DNA of 64,000 nucleotides from Agelaius tricolor (GCA_023055355.1 JALJCS010000001.1:108082881-108146880); one strand, 5' to 3'; shown: positions 51,080 to 64,000, counted from the first letter of the stretch. Notes: generated by a model from the sequence alone, not told the origin. A program made the numbers and translations.

Positions 51080-51908
51080 TGTACCTCAGAACTATTTGGA
51101 TGCAATGGAAAGGACATATGTAGCCATTTTGGTTGTTCTTATCTGTATAATACCCCTTAAGAAAATGAGAAAGGGAAAAGAAAGAAAGAAAAAGGGTAAG
51201 GAAAGTTCTCACTGCCCCTGGATCCAGCAATCAGACTTTATTTTTGCAATTTTGATGACTGTTTGTCAAAGTGATGGTCACAGTCATGATCCATTGGGTG
51301 TGGGGGAAAGCCCCACAGCATAGAGTTCAATGGGCTAATATATGTTCAGGTTTACATGGGAATGCCCAAGCACCTTCCTTGCAGAAGGGAATAAATGAAA
51401 TACTTATAGCTTAATTCTAGAATTATATGCTAGAAAAACGTGGCTTCTAAACTTTTTAGATTAAAATGTGGCAACAATTTACTCTGCTTTCGTGGCAGTG
51501 CTTTTTACCAAATCCCACTAAACAAGTGTTGTTTATGCCTACCAACAGGACATGATTTCACAGAGCCACTACATTCCATGCCTCTATTATAAGATATATA
51601 TACATATAGATTTTTTTTCATTGAGTTCTGGACTGCCAGAGTCCTTTCATTCCTGTGGGAGTTTAGAATTAAAACAATTTTCCTCTTCTTTCAAAAACAC
51701 AATATGTAAATTCTGTCCCTATTGAAATTAGTAGTATTTTTCTTAATAGTTTCAAAAGGTTAGGGTCTGCTTCTGGAATAGTAAGTCTATTTCATGAACA
51801 AAGTGGTTGTACTGCTCATGTCAGATATCAATAAATTACATGAGGAATGACTAGCTAAGGACTGATGAAATGTGCAAGGCACCTTTACCTGCCCCTCATT
51901 TTGCTTAG

Positions 51909-52006
51909 CTAGTTAGGCAAAAAGCACATCTCATCCAGCACAGTGAGCACTGTTCAGAGTGCAGGTGCCACCTGGTGAGCTGCAAGGGAAAGATGCTGCA
52001 GTAGAG
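51909..52006 (+). other. Candidate 98-base exon, probably non-coding
   Basis: A pyrimidine-rich tract ending in TTTTGCTTAG at 51908 precedes the segment, and GAG followed by GTAAGT closes it. The segment is GC-richer than its flanks. Phase 0 is open for 31 codons and then meets TAG at the very end. The other two frames have stops at once. If transcribed it would fit a non-coding RNA exon or a terminal part of a short frame. There is no homology call. Confidence 0.22.
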
Positions 52007-52984
52007 GTAAGTGGTGCAGGTCCAGCTCAGATCCATTAAATTCCATTCATGCAGGTGCAGCACCAATCAAACTGGATTTGCTGTGTTTTGTGTTCAGACT
52101 CATTTTTATATTCTTTAGCACTGAGCCCAAAGTTACAAGTCCTGGGTCAGCTCTGTGACAAAGCACAGACTCATTGCAGCTGAGGGAGGTAATATTACTC
52201 ATCATCAGAACCAGGTGGATATTCCTTATGCTCCTCCATCCCCCAGGGTACAGCAACAGCCCTGGTTCTGCTGGACCAGGCTAGCTCATGTTCAGAGCTT
52301 GGACAGCCTCTGCTATGCTCTCCAGAGCACAGGTTATTTACTTGAGCTGTGTGTAGAATTTACTTGAGCTTGGTGCTGTTCCTACAGCAATAACCCTCAC
52401 AGAATACGGAGTGCAATTCAAAGGCGTATTTAACATTACCTGCCCAGTGATTCCAGGAACATGTGCCCATAGCACTTGATTGGCTCTAGTCCACAGGGCT
52501 TATGAGATCTGATTCTGAGCCTTGTTGTAGTGCTTAACAGTACTTAACCTGGATTTGCTCTGGAAACTTGCCACTTCATTTGCATTAATCAACTTTGGCA
52601 GCACAAAGCTGTATTATTATTTTCTTGCTTCTTTCTGTTTCTCTTCACCTCTAAGTTTCCCTCTTTTCCTTTCCTAGGTCACTTCCCCCTCCCCTGTGCC
52701 ACTCCCTTTACCTCCCTACGTTCCCATTGCATCATCCCTAATCAATCCTGGAAGCAAAGGCATGTATTCTCTCCTTGCTCTGAGCAGTTGTGCACTATCA
52801 AAAAGGAACTGCAGATGGATTTTCATAAAGGAGCACTGAAGGTAGCCTCTAGATGCTGGAGAGAACTGTTTACAGCATTTCACAACTTCCAAGGATTTTT
52901 CTAAATGCATCGTATAAGGTTGTAATATCACACCATTGACTTTTCAACATATTCCAAAATTATCTCAGCAGAAAGTTAGTCTTA

Positions 52985-52986
<2 letters not shown>

Positions 52987-53012
<26 letters not shown>
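52987..53012 (+). repeat. Poly(A) run, 26 A
   Basis: Twenty-six consecutive A bases. This length can mark the tail of a retroposed sequence, but the DNA upstream is not one I recognise and no flanking duplication was found. Confidence 0.95.
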
Positions 53013-53017
<5 letters not shown>

Positions 53018-56000
53018 GGATGTGACATTAAACTGAATAGAGATTAGGAATTCTTAGCAATAATGCATTCTATATTAAAGATAGCATTACATGATCTATG
53101 CATTCCATGATTTTTATGAAATCTACACACAGATTAATTCCCACTGTGTGCATCTGTAATTGAGATGGTCTGGGGGTGGGCTGTGAAAGTAAACAATTCA
53201 AAAAAATTGTAGTTTCACTGCTTAGAATCATTTATAGTGCTGTTTATCTTCACAAAGCCAGTCTTAGTATCAAATATTTTCAATTTTCTGTCTTAGCACA
53301 AGATTCCAGACCTTAATGGAACCCAGAAAACCTTGATATTAGGACCAATTTTCTAAAAGCATCTCCTGTAATTACCTCACAGCACAGAACCTGCTCAAAA
53401 GTGCAAAGCAGGTCAGGAGTTCCCCACTGCTATGCAACCTTTCCCACCTGGAGGCCAGCAGACCAAATAACAAAAGGTCATGGCAATTGCAGCTTGTGCT
53501 GTTACCACTTGTTGGGATGCTGGCTCTTTGTTCAGCTGCTCAGCAGTGGTGCCTTGTTCTTTACCTCGTGGTGCTTTAAATCCAGCCTGTATTTACTATT
53601 CAAATGTGTAAGCAGCCATGCGAAACGCAAAACAGCAGCGGTTCAGAGCCTCTGCCACAAATTCATGTTTGCTAATTTCTTCAGAAGAAAACAGTCACCA
53701 GCCAGATCCCCAAACACTGTTTAATATAAAATGAACATATAATCCTTAGTGTGATGCAAGGTTATTTTTCCAGAGGATTGGGAGGTTTTTTAATTCTTTG
53801 GAGATATTTCATGTGTCACTCATGAAGATAAAATTACCTGTGCTCTATTTTTCCATTTTTCTTAGCCTACTTTACTCCACCTCATCCCACCAATAAAAAA
53901 ATCCTTTATGTAAACAGTTTCACTACTGTTTCATGTTTGAGAAACCAATGCAATTTTGAAAGTAATTATGCCATTTTCTCTTTCTCTTTCTGGTTTTTCT
54001 CTTTTCCTTAAAATCTGATCTTACAAATCAGTTGGCCATTAGCCAATAAAATTTGCAGTATTATGATTCTGTAGGTGTTTCACAAGCCTTTAAGTACATT
54101 TTTGAGGTTAGCTATTAAGCTAATCTCTGAGTACGATGCTGTGGAATATTAATGGAACTATTTTGGAATTGTAAATAAGTGTGTTTGGAGCAATCTAGAT
54201 GAAGAGCAGAACGATAAAAATGGTTATAAAAATCTAATTAACATTTTAACTGTATAAAGCTTGCTGATACAAAAGAATAGTCTCAGACAATAGATAAAGT
54301 TAAATATTCCCATGTGGTTTTCCTGCAGATGAAACACTGCTATCAATATTTAATGGAATGTGTCAGGATTTACCATCATTTGAAAGAATGCAAATAGAGG
54401 TTACCATAGAAATCACCTTGGCAGATTCCTGCACAAAATGCAACACAAACTACCCCTGAAGCATCCTCAAAGGAGTCAGCTAGAGCTGTGTCTGTTACCC
54501 TTTCATGTAGTTTCTTAAAATGAAGGAGAAAAGGCTTGAGTCTGTGTGTGTGTGTAAATATACCTTATGAAAAAACTATTAACCAGTAATGTTAAATAAG
54601 AGAAATAAGAAAACAGTTCTCTTCTAAACACTTCATATTGCAGATTCCTGAACTCAGTTCATGCAGCAGAATACATAATTGCAGTGAAGAGGTGGGTAAA
54701 ATGTCTCCATATAGTTAAGAAACATGACATACTAAAATTCTCTCATCAATTTTTACATCAAACTTTTCCAAATCTTTTCTCTCAAGATTCCCTACTATCA
54801 GTTTTCAGTTTGTCTTTACACTGCCTAAATACAAGTAGGTCCACATAATATAATTTGGACAGTTCTCAGGAAAAATTTTGTTGGTTGTTTTCATGTTTTT
54901 CCTCAATGAGAAAAATATGTATGTTCTTAAATATCTATCTCCACACAAAGCTATTTATCAACCAAATTTGTCACTTCAAGAAGCACCTATATGCCTAACT
55001 ATCCTATCAATTTTACAATATCTGTAATAGAATATAGAATTCTAGAATAGATTCTAGAATACAGAATCCTTCCCAAGCTTCTAAAATCTCTTTTGAAACC
55101 TTTTCCTCGTAGCTCTTGCCCAACATGCTAAACTGGAGCTCATGAGCATCTTTAGAATGCTACATTTCCTCTCAGCTTCTCAGAAAAAGCAACATGTGAG
55201 AAGCAACTAAGTGCTCCTGAACTACTGAAAACCAAAAGTTGATCAAAACCTTATCTTGGTGAGAAAAAATACATAAATACAGTGTATTTTACTGCTTAGT
55301 AAACATAGATACACTGATTCTTGTAATGAGCAATAGTCTTATACTAAAAACATCTGAATTCTGATGCTTTCTCTTCATCTTTCAGAGGTTATATGTGCAT
55401 TCAGATAATACAGTAAAACACAATACGACATAGTTTGGGTTTGGTTTTATTGTCTGGTTGGGTTTTTTTTAAATTAATCAAGATCTAGCAGAAAACCTTA
55501 TGTAAAACAGCATGATTTCTCCTTTATAAAAAAGTCTGTAGTCTGATATGTTGTCCACCTCTTCACAAAACCTAAGCCGAAGGAGAGAACTTTTCAAAAC
55601 CTCACATTGATGGCCTGAAGGAGGTGTACCAGCCTATACCTTTGACTAAAGCAATGACCATCTTCCTGCTGCAACTGGATAATTGTACAGCAAGATCTAG
55701 AAATGCATGAGGCTGAGAAGAAAGGCAAGGAAAAGTCTGTTTCTAGGAGGAAAAAATCACTAAGAGTCCCACTATTTGAGTCTCTGGTATTTTGAAAACT
55801 TCTCCCAGGGACAGACTGTAATCCCTTCAAATGTGATAAGCATAATGCAAGCATCTAGGCAGATGATTTTCCCACAGGAATTTTCTGGAAATATTTATTA
55901 TTTCTTTCTTCAAGACAGTTGATCCTAATGGAATCTAGTCAGGCTTTTTGTCTGGATATACTTGGGTGCTTTCTCCCCATATTTTGCTTCGCTGTGTGTC

Positions 56001-58079
56001 ACACACTGCAACAGGAGCTAAATAACCTCTTCTTGCTTTCCTCCTGGAGAACTCTACAGCAGGATATGGCATGAATGACAGCAAGTCCTGGATTGTCACA
56101 CATCTAAGCTAAACTACCTTTTTGTTACTTTTGTTCTCCCTGGCTCTACTCTACAGGGCTTTGAGGGCAAAAGGGATGTCTTGTCTGACTAGACTGGTGT
56201 ACACTGCCTTTCACTAATATTTTGCTATATAAACTCTTACAAAATCCTTGTGACTTGTTGAGATCCTGTAACTACTACTGCTGATGACTGAGTTACTGGG
56301 TGATCCTGCTGACCCAGTGTTAGTATTATTACAGTCTCAGAAATATAAGTCTTTGATAAAATCCCTGACCAACACTACAATTTTGTGTTGCTCAGTTAAA
56401 TGGAATAACTTGAATCTTTATGCAGTCATGAAACAAGAATCCTTTTACATACTGCTCCTCTGGTCATACTTGGTACTCAACCTGGCTCAAAGAGAAGAAT
56501 TGACATGTAAAGCAGAACACATTTCTTACAGTGTCATTACCCTAAGAAAGGAAAACTTCAAAATTGATAGGAAAGGTTATTCACAGGAAATCTGGCCAAT
56601 TTTGTACATTTATGAGTGATTCAAAGACAATTTTAAGTCTCTTTTTTTTTTTATGTGGGTGGTACCTTTGATCTCAGATTGTAACTATTTTATGCCAATG
56701 CATAATGGACTGAATGTTTTATATGCCTTCTGAGATGCCAAATGGATGAAAAAGCATAGATGGAAATTTATGCCTGCTGTGAAATGACATCTAGAACATA
56801 TTGTCATACCAACCTCTCTATACATCATGAAAATAAAATATTATCTTAAGCATTCTGAAATATTTTACTCATTGTTTCCTTTGTCTTGCTTAGATAGATA
56901 TCACCATTTAGCAGTATGCTACTTTCTTTTAGCTGGAAGGAAGGAAGGACTAAAGGCTCCTTCTAAGGCTACTTCTGCAATCAATGCTAATGCTTCTCTT
57001 TAAACAAATTGAGAAAAGATCAGTCTGCTCCTCTGGAATCAAAGGTCCTGGAGACATAGCACTAACATCTCCCTGTACATATAATTCTGTTTTCTTAGCT
57101 AAACTTTTAGACTTGTAGAAAAAACTTGGGTGGTTTTGGAGAATTATACTTTCAGATACAGTTACTTTTAAAGAAATACAGTTTAGCTATAGCATGATAT
57201 GCACAGGTTATATAAGTAGGATGCCAATCAATTTATCTTGTGGATTAAGAAAGAAAATGTTTGCTTTTATTGTTTTTATCAAAATGAAAAATACCAGTAA
57301 GGCTAGATTTTGTCCCATGTGTCTGTTGCAGCAGAAGCAAAGCTGCAAACTCATCTAAACAGGAACAATCTGAAAGACACCTGAGGAGGTGGGAATACAT
57401 TAATTCTCTCCTCCTGCTGTAAACCCCACTAGCATATGGAATTGATGCAGACTAAGGCCTAAATCCAAAGCCTGAGGGATTCCGAGTACTCTTCATCTCT
57501 CTTCTCAGGAATATGTCGATGTTCCAGCATAGAGACACCATCTACAGACCAAATAAAACCTTTTCTAGACAAATACATTTATCAAATGCTTGCAAATGCA
57601 GTCACAGGAACCGGTCATTATGAAATAATTTTTTATTAACATTGCATCAAAACAAAGTTGACAGATGTGACACAGGTTCCACAGCTGCTCCACTCCTGGA
57701 GCAGAATCTAGACACCAGCAAGGGTTCTTGGAAGGGAATAGACACCTAGACCTAGGTAAATTACTCAGCTGGCTGTGACAGGTGGTGAAGTACCAAACTC
57801 AAAAAAGTAAACCCACATTCTAAATACCGAAGTTCAGGTGCCTCACTCTGTAGCTGGGACTGACCCTCATGTATATGTAGCATTTTTTCAAACAGAAGCT
57901 TCCTTCCAACAGCAGGGAACAGATGTTAGGTGCTGGACATCCTGCCAGTTCTTAAGGGACCAGAGCCCAGAGCAGAGGTGGTCCTTTCCTAATATTACTG
58001 CGTGGTGGAACACTACATACCCGTGAAATGGATAAGTTTGTGTCATACTTGTTCTACCTCTGTGTTTTCAAACCTGCAC

Positions 58080-58500
58080 AATAATTTGGTTTGGAAAGAA
58101 ACCCTTGTTCCAACAGTGGTCCTAACACCATCTAGTCCCAGCCATAGGACCAAAACTATTGTTAGAGGAGGTACCTCAGGACAAGCTCTGAACAGCTCCA
58201 GAATGCACATAACCAAACCCCTCTGGGGAACCCATTCCACTGCTTGAGCACAAAAGGGTGGTTTTTTTATTTCTTCCATGTATCTAGTTGGAATTTCCCT
58301 TCCTGCAGCTTGTGACAGTTGCCTCTTGCCCTTTTGCTGGTTCTGTGCTCTGATCCCTTTAGTTGAAGACGATACCTACATTTTCCCTTAGCCTTCTCTC
58401 TTTTAAACAGAGGTGTCCCAACCCCCCCTTAGACAACAGGACTTTTCATATTATAAGAAACCTCATTAAATTTCCTCTCTCCCTGAGTACCTTCCTACTT
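58080..58500 (-). mobile_element. CR1 LINE 3' fragment, minus strand
   Basis: In plus-strand order: 'caccatctagtcccagcc', 'aacagctccagaatgcacat', 'ctctggggaacccattccac', 'tatctagttggaatttccct', 'ttgcctcttgcccttttgct', then the CT-rich 'ttagccttctctcttttaaa' part. This is the reverse complement of the CR1 3' region. It is diverged, with no intact frame. The short minus-strand frame at 58043-58279 lies across it and is a relic. Confidence 0.85.
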
Positions 58501-61500
58501 CTCTGTGAGTGCTTCTGAACCTAAACAGAAATTGTACATAAACTATACATGAAAATGAGCATGCAGTGACACATAAAGGAAATCAGAGAGTGGAATGTAT
58601 GACATTCTTTCCTCAAGAAACAATGACAAGGAATTTCTGAGAGTCTTCATTTTTCATGTTGCAAAGATAAAACTGTTCATTTCTATTTTATCAGTAAAAT
58701 TAACTCCTTTTAAAATTTCATAAAGCTTTGTATTTTAATAGGAAAACTTATTGCAAAACCATTATTAAATGTATGTGTAGAAAAACAGCACTGTTATTTG
58801 TATGGAGTCCAACTTGATAACAGAACTTCCTATATCTGTTGAAAGATTTATTTTCAGGCTCATTTACCCTTGGACTGATAGAAGAGCTTCACAGAATTCT
58901 CTGCCTAAAACAGCTTTGGAATATAAATGTAGACTCAAGGGAGTGAAGAAAGAAGAGCAAAAACAGGGCTGAGCTGAACCTTCCTTGAGTAGGAGCAGAC
59001 ATCTGAATTAATCTCCTGCTGCTAAGCAAGAGCATAAACTAAACTAATCAAGAAAGGATAAAAAGGTTGGGTTTGAAGTTGAACCTTAAATTCAGATTTA
59101 ATCCAAACACTCTAAAGCCAAAGCAAAACTGATTGCTTGAAATGGAACATAGTGTTCTATGTGCACCGTTCTACATTGCAGCTGGAAACAGTTGAAATTT
59201 CCCCCAAATCAGCATGAGAGAGAAAGGAAGAGGACAAAAATCTATTTAGGTATAAGAAGCAGCAAACAAAGATATGCTAAGTCACCTAATATCAAGTACC
59301 CCATGCCTGATCAGTGTAATGAAGCTGGGCATTATTTTTTTATATGTCTGGTCCTGTCCAGGTTTAATCTTAAAGCCCTTTCAAAGAACATTATATTTCT
59401 GTAATTTTGGAGAAAGTTGTAATGGTTTTGGTCATGATCAGAACTGCACACCACTCTGCCTTGAGATCTGAGCATCTTCTGCTTTATCAGGTACACAGAC
59501 TGAGACACAGAATACAGCCAAATGGAAGAAAGTCTGAATTCTAGACTATGTGTCAGGTTGCATCTATGTCTAGTTAAGGATGCCTACAGATGAAACTGTA
59601 TACATCACTTTTGCAATGCAACTGATTTCTGAATCACTGATTTCTGCACACTACCTTTTCTGGAAGAACAAGTATTTGATTTCATTCCATGGATGCAGCT
59701 ACTGGCTATCTCAATTGTTAAAAAGATATATTAATAACTGTTTAGACAAAAACAAATTCATGTTGGATATAAATAATGAGAGTTGATGTATAAATCATGT
59801 CTACCATTTTAGGCTCCCACATGCCTGTTTTTCATAATCTTTACTAAAACTCTTCCCTTCTTGATTGAACTGAGGTAGTAGTATTGCTGTAAGAAAAAAC
59901 ACTGTATACAAAGAGCAGCTCCTTGGTAACACCAGCACTGAGCAGTGCTCCACAGCATCAGTGCTGTGTGTCCAACATTCCCCCATCACCAACAGACTGA
60001 GAGCAGGCAAAATCTTGGGAGGAGGACAGCCAGGACAGCCAACCCAAACCTGACCAAAGGTCTAACATCACTTGCTGATGGGAAGTAAAGAATAAAATAT
60101 TTTTGTGGGTTTTTTCTGTCTTTGTGCATATGTAACCTTTTGCTTTTACTTTATTACACTGCCTTATCTCAACCTACAAGGATTTTATTTCTCTCTTATT
60201 TTCTTCCCCCTTCTTGCTGAGATGAGGAGTGATAGAGGGCCTTGGTGGGGACCTGTTGTCCAGCCAAGGGCAACTCATTTCACCACAGTTACAGACACCT
60301 GAGGCTTTCCAGTCCTCAGGTAAATCCCCTTAAGGCAAATGTGTAACAGCACTTCTTGCCCCCTTGGAGGAAAAGAGAGGTCTCAGAGAGATTTTTCTCA
60401 TGTGTTCTCTTCTCTGTGTTCTCTTTCTCTTATGCATTTTCTGATTGATAGATTTGGCTTGTTGCACTTCATAGGAAAGTTTCAGGGTTAACCTGTCTGA
60501 AATATTACTGCTAGAACAATAGGGAATCCACTTTCCCAAAATTACCATGATGAAAAATAGGCTTGATTCTTTCTGTTTTCTCAGGCACTCATCATGAATG
60601 GAAACAAAATTTCATCTCCTAATGCTAGAGGAAAATTATATGATACTGAACCAGAAGGGGAGTATGAATAAAAAGAAAATTACTCCTATTTTGAGCATGG
60701 CCCATGCTCAGTGCAAATCTTTGTACCAGGTGGGAAGTACAGAAACTGGGCTTCCCAGATTATCTTGAAAGTCTTGGCTTTGTCTCTAGCTGGCATAAGC
60801 CAGTACTGCTGGTGCAAGGAGGGCAGAAACTCCACGAAAAACTTAGAATGAGTCATAACTCTGTACATCTGACTCATCCTATGATTCTACAGATGTCATA
60901 CTTCTTCCTAAGGGTTGTTGTCAAATAACTAAAAAACTTGGACTTCACAGGGATTGGGTATGATATGCAAACTAGAAAGATCCCAGAAAAATTCAGGTGA
61001 TGATAGATCAGAAACTTTAAGGCTTCAACCTACTATTAAAGCCAGGCTAAAAAGGAACTCTTTCCTGTAATTCTGTCTTATGCAGTACCATTGAATTCTT
61101 GTAAAAAGACTTATGTAGAACTACAGTCTGCATCTCTGCCAGATCACACTTTGAATGGTGTTCTCATCAAAACAGTAACTTTGTGTGTTTTGACTGTTTT
61201 TGTGTAAAAGTATTTTGTAATTAGAACTTTCACAGAATATCCATATATCTTTGATTTTTTCTAAAATAGATAGAGACTGCAGATTACATCACAGCAAAGA
61301 AATGTAGGCTATAGAAACCACAGTTCTGCTCCCACCTCCTCTCAGAATCTGTGGAAACACCATCAAGCTGATTCGAACACAAATAGTGCTTGGAGAAAAC
61401 TTCATTTTAGAAGTTTATGTGCTATATTTGCTTAATGATTAACTGCATAATGACCTAAAATTTTTGGCAGATAAGAGAGAAAACAGCTCCAGTTTGTAGA

Positions 61501-62683
61501 GAAGTGTACCTCTGAGAAAGTACCAGTAATGGTGATTTATGTGGTTTAATGGAGTTAGACAAAACTTCTGAAAACTTTTTCTTTATGATTTTGAAGCTTG
61601 ATCCCTAATTAATCAAAAATACTAAATAAATGAATTCAAGAGTAGGTGAATAGAAAGCCTCCATTTCATTAGGTTAAATTTTCTTTAAAGTAGTATCACA
61701 TAGAAAAACTAATGGAGAAAAACTGTTATAAAAAATCCCATTCTCGGGCATCCAGCAGGATGAAATATGTTTTCAGTACTCAGTTCTTAAAATGTAAACT
61801 ATTAGATGAATACAATAAAAAATGGATGAGTTTATTTAAACACTATGTAATATATCAAGAGGTCTGCATCTCTGTTCAAGCCTGTACAGGAAGATTTTAA
61901 ACCCATTTCTCTTCCATCCACAGTCCAAATAAAAGCATTTTTCTTCACAAATGTGTACATTAAAAAGAGAGAAGGTGGTTTTTCCTCCTCATCTTCTTGG
62001 GAAGGAATAACAGATCTGTTTGGTGTGAAAAGTGCAATTTTTCACTCCAAATATGAATTGTTTTCCTTAAGAAAGTTTTGAACTCTTCAAATTGCCTGTC
62101 TTGATATCAGATGCCCACAAACAGTACACTCAAAACACCATGATAACAAACTCATTGAAAGCCCCATTCTGCCTTAGCTTTTCCCAGTTAAGAACTTCTT
62201 CCCATTTGAATATAAGTGTTTGAGAGTTTTCCACTCCTGGATGGAATTGCTCCAGAAATCCTTTCAACATTAGTAGAGCTGAATGAAAATCCCAGTGAGA
62301 TGTAAGGATATTCATTAACTATTTATCTAGTTTTCCATAGTTTCTACATATGTTATGATGAGCCTTTGAAGGACAGTTAATTAATTGCACATGGAAAACA
62401 AAGGGCACAGCAATTTTTCATCTGACAAGAGAGTCAGGGAAATAGATTTAGTATAATAAAAAGGAAGCATTGCAAGAAAGAGTCAGCATTGGTGACAGCT
62501 TCTTCATTTTATGAAAAGTAACTCTTGTTGGTATGTAAAGTTTTATACACTCCTAATCTGTTCCAGCCCCATCATAAAAATTAACCTAGGAGCAGCTAAT
62601 TTAACCAGTTTTGGAAAACAGTTCAATCAAACTGAACATTGTTTTGCCTCAACGTTTAAGGTCTTGTTTTCTCACTTTTGCAG
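58501..62683. other. AT-rich non-coding DNA
   Basis: No gene, LINE or simple repeat of note. Frames up to about 80 codons are unrecognised. Confidence 0.5.
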
Positions 62684-62826
62684 GAAGTAAATGGTCAGAG
62701 CTGGCTGAAACAGCTTGGTTCCATCACCTGCTCCACATGAGAGGCTGCTGCAGAAAGGTGGCTCTGTACAGCTGGAAGCAGCAGCACTGGAAGAAGAGCT
62801 GTGATGGTTCAGATCCAGAGAACTGA
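62684..62826 (+). other. Candidate terminal exon with short open frame
   Basis: A good acceptor (TTGTTTTCTCACTTTTGCAG) ends at 62683. One frame stays open from there to TGA at 62824-62826, giving about 46 codons rich in Trp, Lys, His and Cys. The segment is GC-richer than its flanks. An AATAAA occurs at about 63256, which could end a transcript. I recognise no protein family, and AATAAA is frequent in such AT-rich DNA. The 71-codon frame that includes it begins upstream of the acceptor, so the open stretch may be chance. Confidence 0.2.
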
Positions 62827-63131
62827 CTGGAGGCACCAGTAAAGAAGACAGCAGCTTTCAGTTATTTTACTGTCAACAGCTGACAGAGGGGTATTGTTCT
62901 CAATGGGTTTTTTAAGACATCTGTATCACTCAATAGAACAGACAATTTCATTGAGAATTAGTACAATAACATCGTTTGACCATATTTACAGAAGAATCTC
63001 TAAAATACAAGAGAATTAAAACAGATCCACTCTAAGGAATGCAAAAGCAAAAGAACATTTACAATATTTACTAGGAAGTAAAGGCCACTGTGGGTCTAGA
63101 AAACAGGTCTTGAGCTTCTTCATATACAAAT

Positions 63132-63163
63132 CATTATTATAAACAGACTTGTTTATAATAATG
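63132..63163. repeat. 13-bp perfect hairpin
   Basis: CATTATTATAAAC at 63132-63144 and its exact reverse complement GTTTATAATAATG at 63151-63163, with a 6-base loop. Confidence 0.88.
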
Positions 63164-63410
63164 TTAATGTGGGTCTGGTCTGCCAGTTAAGTATTCAGAG
63201 AATTCTTTCTTGTTTTTTTTCTATGCAAGAAAATACACCTTTGAACTCTGAGTTCAATAAAATATCAAATTATTTTCAGAGCATGCTGTACATTTCTGAA
63301 TCAGTCATGATTAGGCAGATTTTAAATAAAATTTCAAAAGCCTCATAACTTCTTTTCCCTGATTGAAAAATTAAGTTAATATTTCCAGAAACCAATAAAA
63401 GAAAGGCAGC

Positions 63411-63418
63411 TGACGTCA
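63411..63418. promoter_or_regulatory. Consensus cAMP-response element motif
   Basis: TGACGTCA is the full palindromic CRE bound by CREB/ATF factors. It overlaps an E-box-like CAGCTG immediately upstream, and a CCAAT word lies about 20 bases before. A retained CpG in AT-rich DNA makes it slightly more notable. No transcription start is evident, so function is inference. Confidence 0.35.
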
Positions 63419-64000
63419 GTGGGTGTCTTTCTGGGTGATTACAATGGGCTTTGTATCCTGCCCCTTGTTCAAGTATCCATATGCAGAAAATTAGGGTTGG
63501 AGACTAACATATGTTTTCTGTGAATGCTCATAGTTGGCAAATTGGCTGTATGACTCTTCAGAGAAACTGAAGTCATCTAAGAGTCACAAATATATTTATT
63601 CAAAATTTGAAATGCATATCAAAACTATTTGACCTTCTGATCAGCTGCTGAAGGATAGAAAAGCTTAGTTCTACAGAAGAAAGTAACTTTCTCAGTGCAG
63701 ACCATATTTCCCTGCATTGAGGTTAGATTAGAGCTCTTTTCATGAGCTAAGCTTTTTTATGACTTTTAGTTAAATTTTGAATTCTCACCACTGATAAATA
63801 TATGTAGATTTTTGATTTACACAGGCATGATTGTAGGTATGGAAGCAGCCTTTCAAATTATAATATTGAAACATCTAAAATTTGCATCAGTAAGATATGA
63901 ACAAGATAACACCCAGATAAGTGAAGATACATGCAATTATTTTAAAATAAGTCTTAATTATAATTCAACAGATAGGGTGACATTACAGTTCTCAAAACAG

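Larger units (their letters stand above)
51078..58079. other. Long non-coding stretch
   Basis: About 7 kb with no supported protein gene. A candidate exon at 51909-52006 and an A26 run at 52987 are listed separately. A C/T-rich section is at about 52630-52720, a TCTAGAAT inverted/tandem motif at about 55038-55062, and a short TG run at 54543-54555. Frames up to 111 codons (56284-56619, plus strand) have no recognisable domain. Confidence 0.5.
62827..64000. other. Non-coding DNA to window end
   Basis: AT-rich sequence with a perfect hairpin at 63132-63163 and a CRE motif at 63411, both listed separately. Nothing else is supported. Confidence 0.5.

Noticed and set aside
51012..51323. Frame with Ile-Tyr repeat
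   Set aside because: The repeat is simply the translated (TA)n microsatellite.
59801..60010. Possible CR1-like words near 59.9 kb
   Set aside because: Only short matches with no consistent order along the CR1 3' region, so not supported.
1..64000. Bacterial-type features (operons, CRISPR arrays, ribosome-binding sites, tRNA clusters)
   Set aside because: The sequence is vertebrate nuclear DNA. No regularly spaced repeats, operon-like frames or convincing tRNA A/B boxes were seen.

Overview
This window looks like a gene-poor stretch of a sauropsid nuclear genome, most likely a bird and plausibly a songbird. The sequence is AT-rich by eye. No open reading frame exceeds about 150 codons, and none reads as a conserved protein. 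The recognisable interspersed repeats are CR1 non-LTR retrotransposon pieces, including copies ending in the CR1-type 3' terminus (ATTCTATG-like octamer), plus one retroviral LTR. CR1 dominance with low overall repeat density is the avian pattern. The songbird suggestion is inference from the look of the LTR. The window could be intergenic or lie inside a very large intron; the sequence does not decide this.

Layout. 1-4.5 kb is AT-rich DNA with one GC-richer patch near 1.0-1.4 kb. CR1 pieces lie at 4.53-4.79 kb (+), 12.48-12.56 kb (-), 14.44-14.95 kb (+), 28.23-29.24 kb (+, the longest, with a decayed reverse-transcriptase remnant), 38.49-38.78 kb (-), 39.29-39.52 kb (+) and 58.08-58.50 kb (-). 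A roughly 600-bp solitary LTR with a likely 6-bp target duplication sits at 40.35-40.95 kb. Simple repeats include (CAA)n at 7.24 kb, a ~230-bp AT-only tract at 7.72-7.95 kb, (GAT)n-(GGA)n at 29.4 kb, (CA)n at 30.4 kb, (TA)n at 51.02 kb and A26 at 53.0 kb.

No confident protein-coding or RNA gene was found. Three short segments have good splice-site context and could be exons of a non-coding or unrecognised transcript: 13821-13890, 51909-52006 and 62684 onward. A consensus cAMP-response element lies at 63411. CpG-retaining sequence at 26.3-27.7 kb may be conserved regulatory DNA. The most striking structure is at 48.91-48.98 kb: a perfect 18-bp palindrome directly beside a 20-bp hairpin with a 4-base loop, which may be a replication template-switch scar. 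Nothing resembles an operon, CRISPR array or multi-gene system, and the annotation is deliberately conservative.
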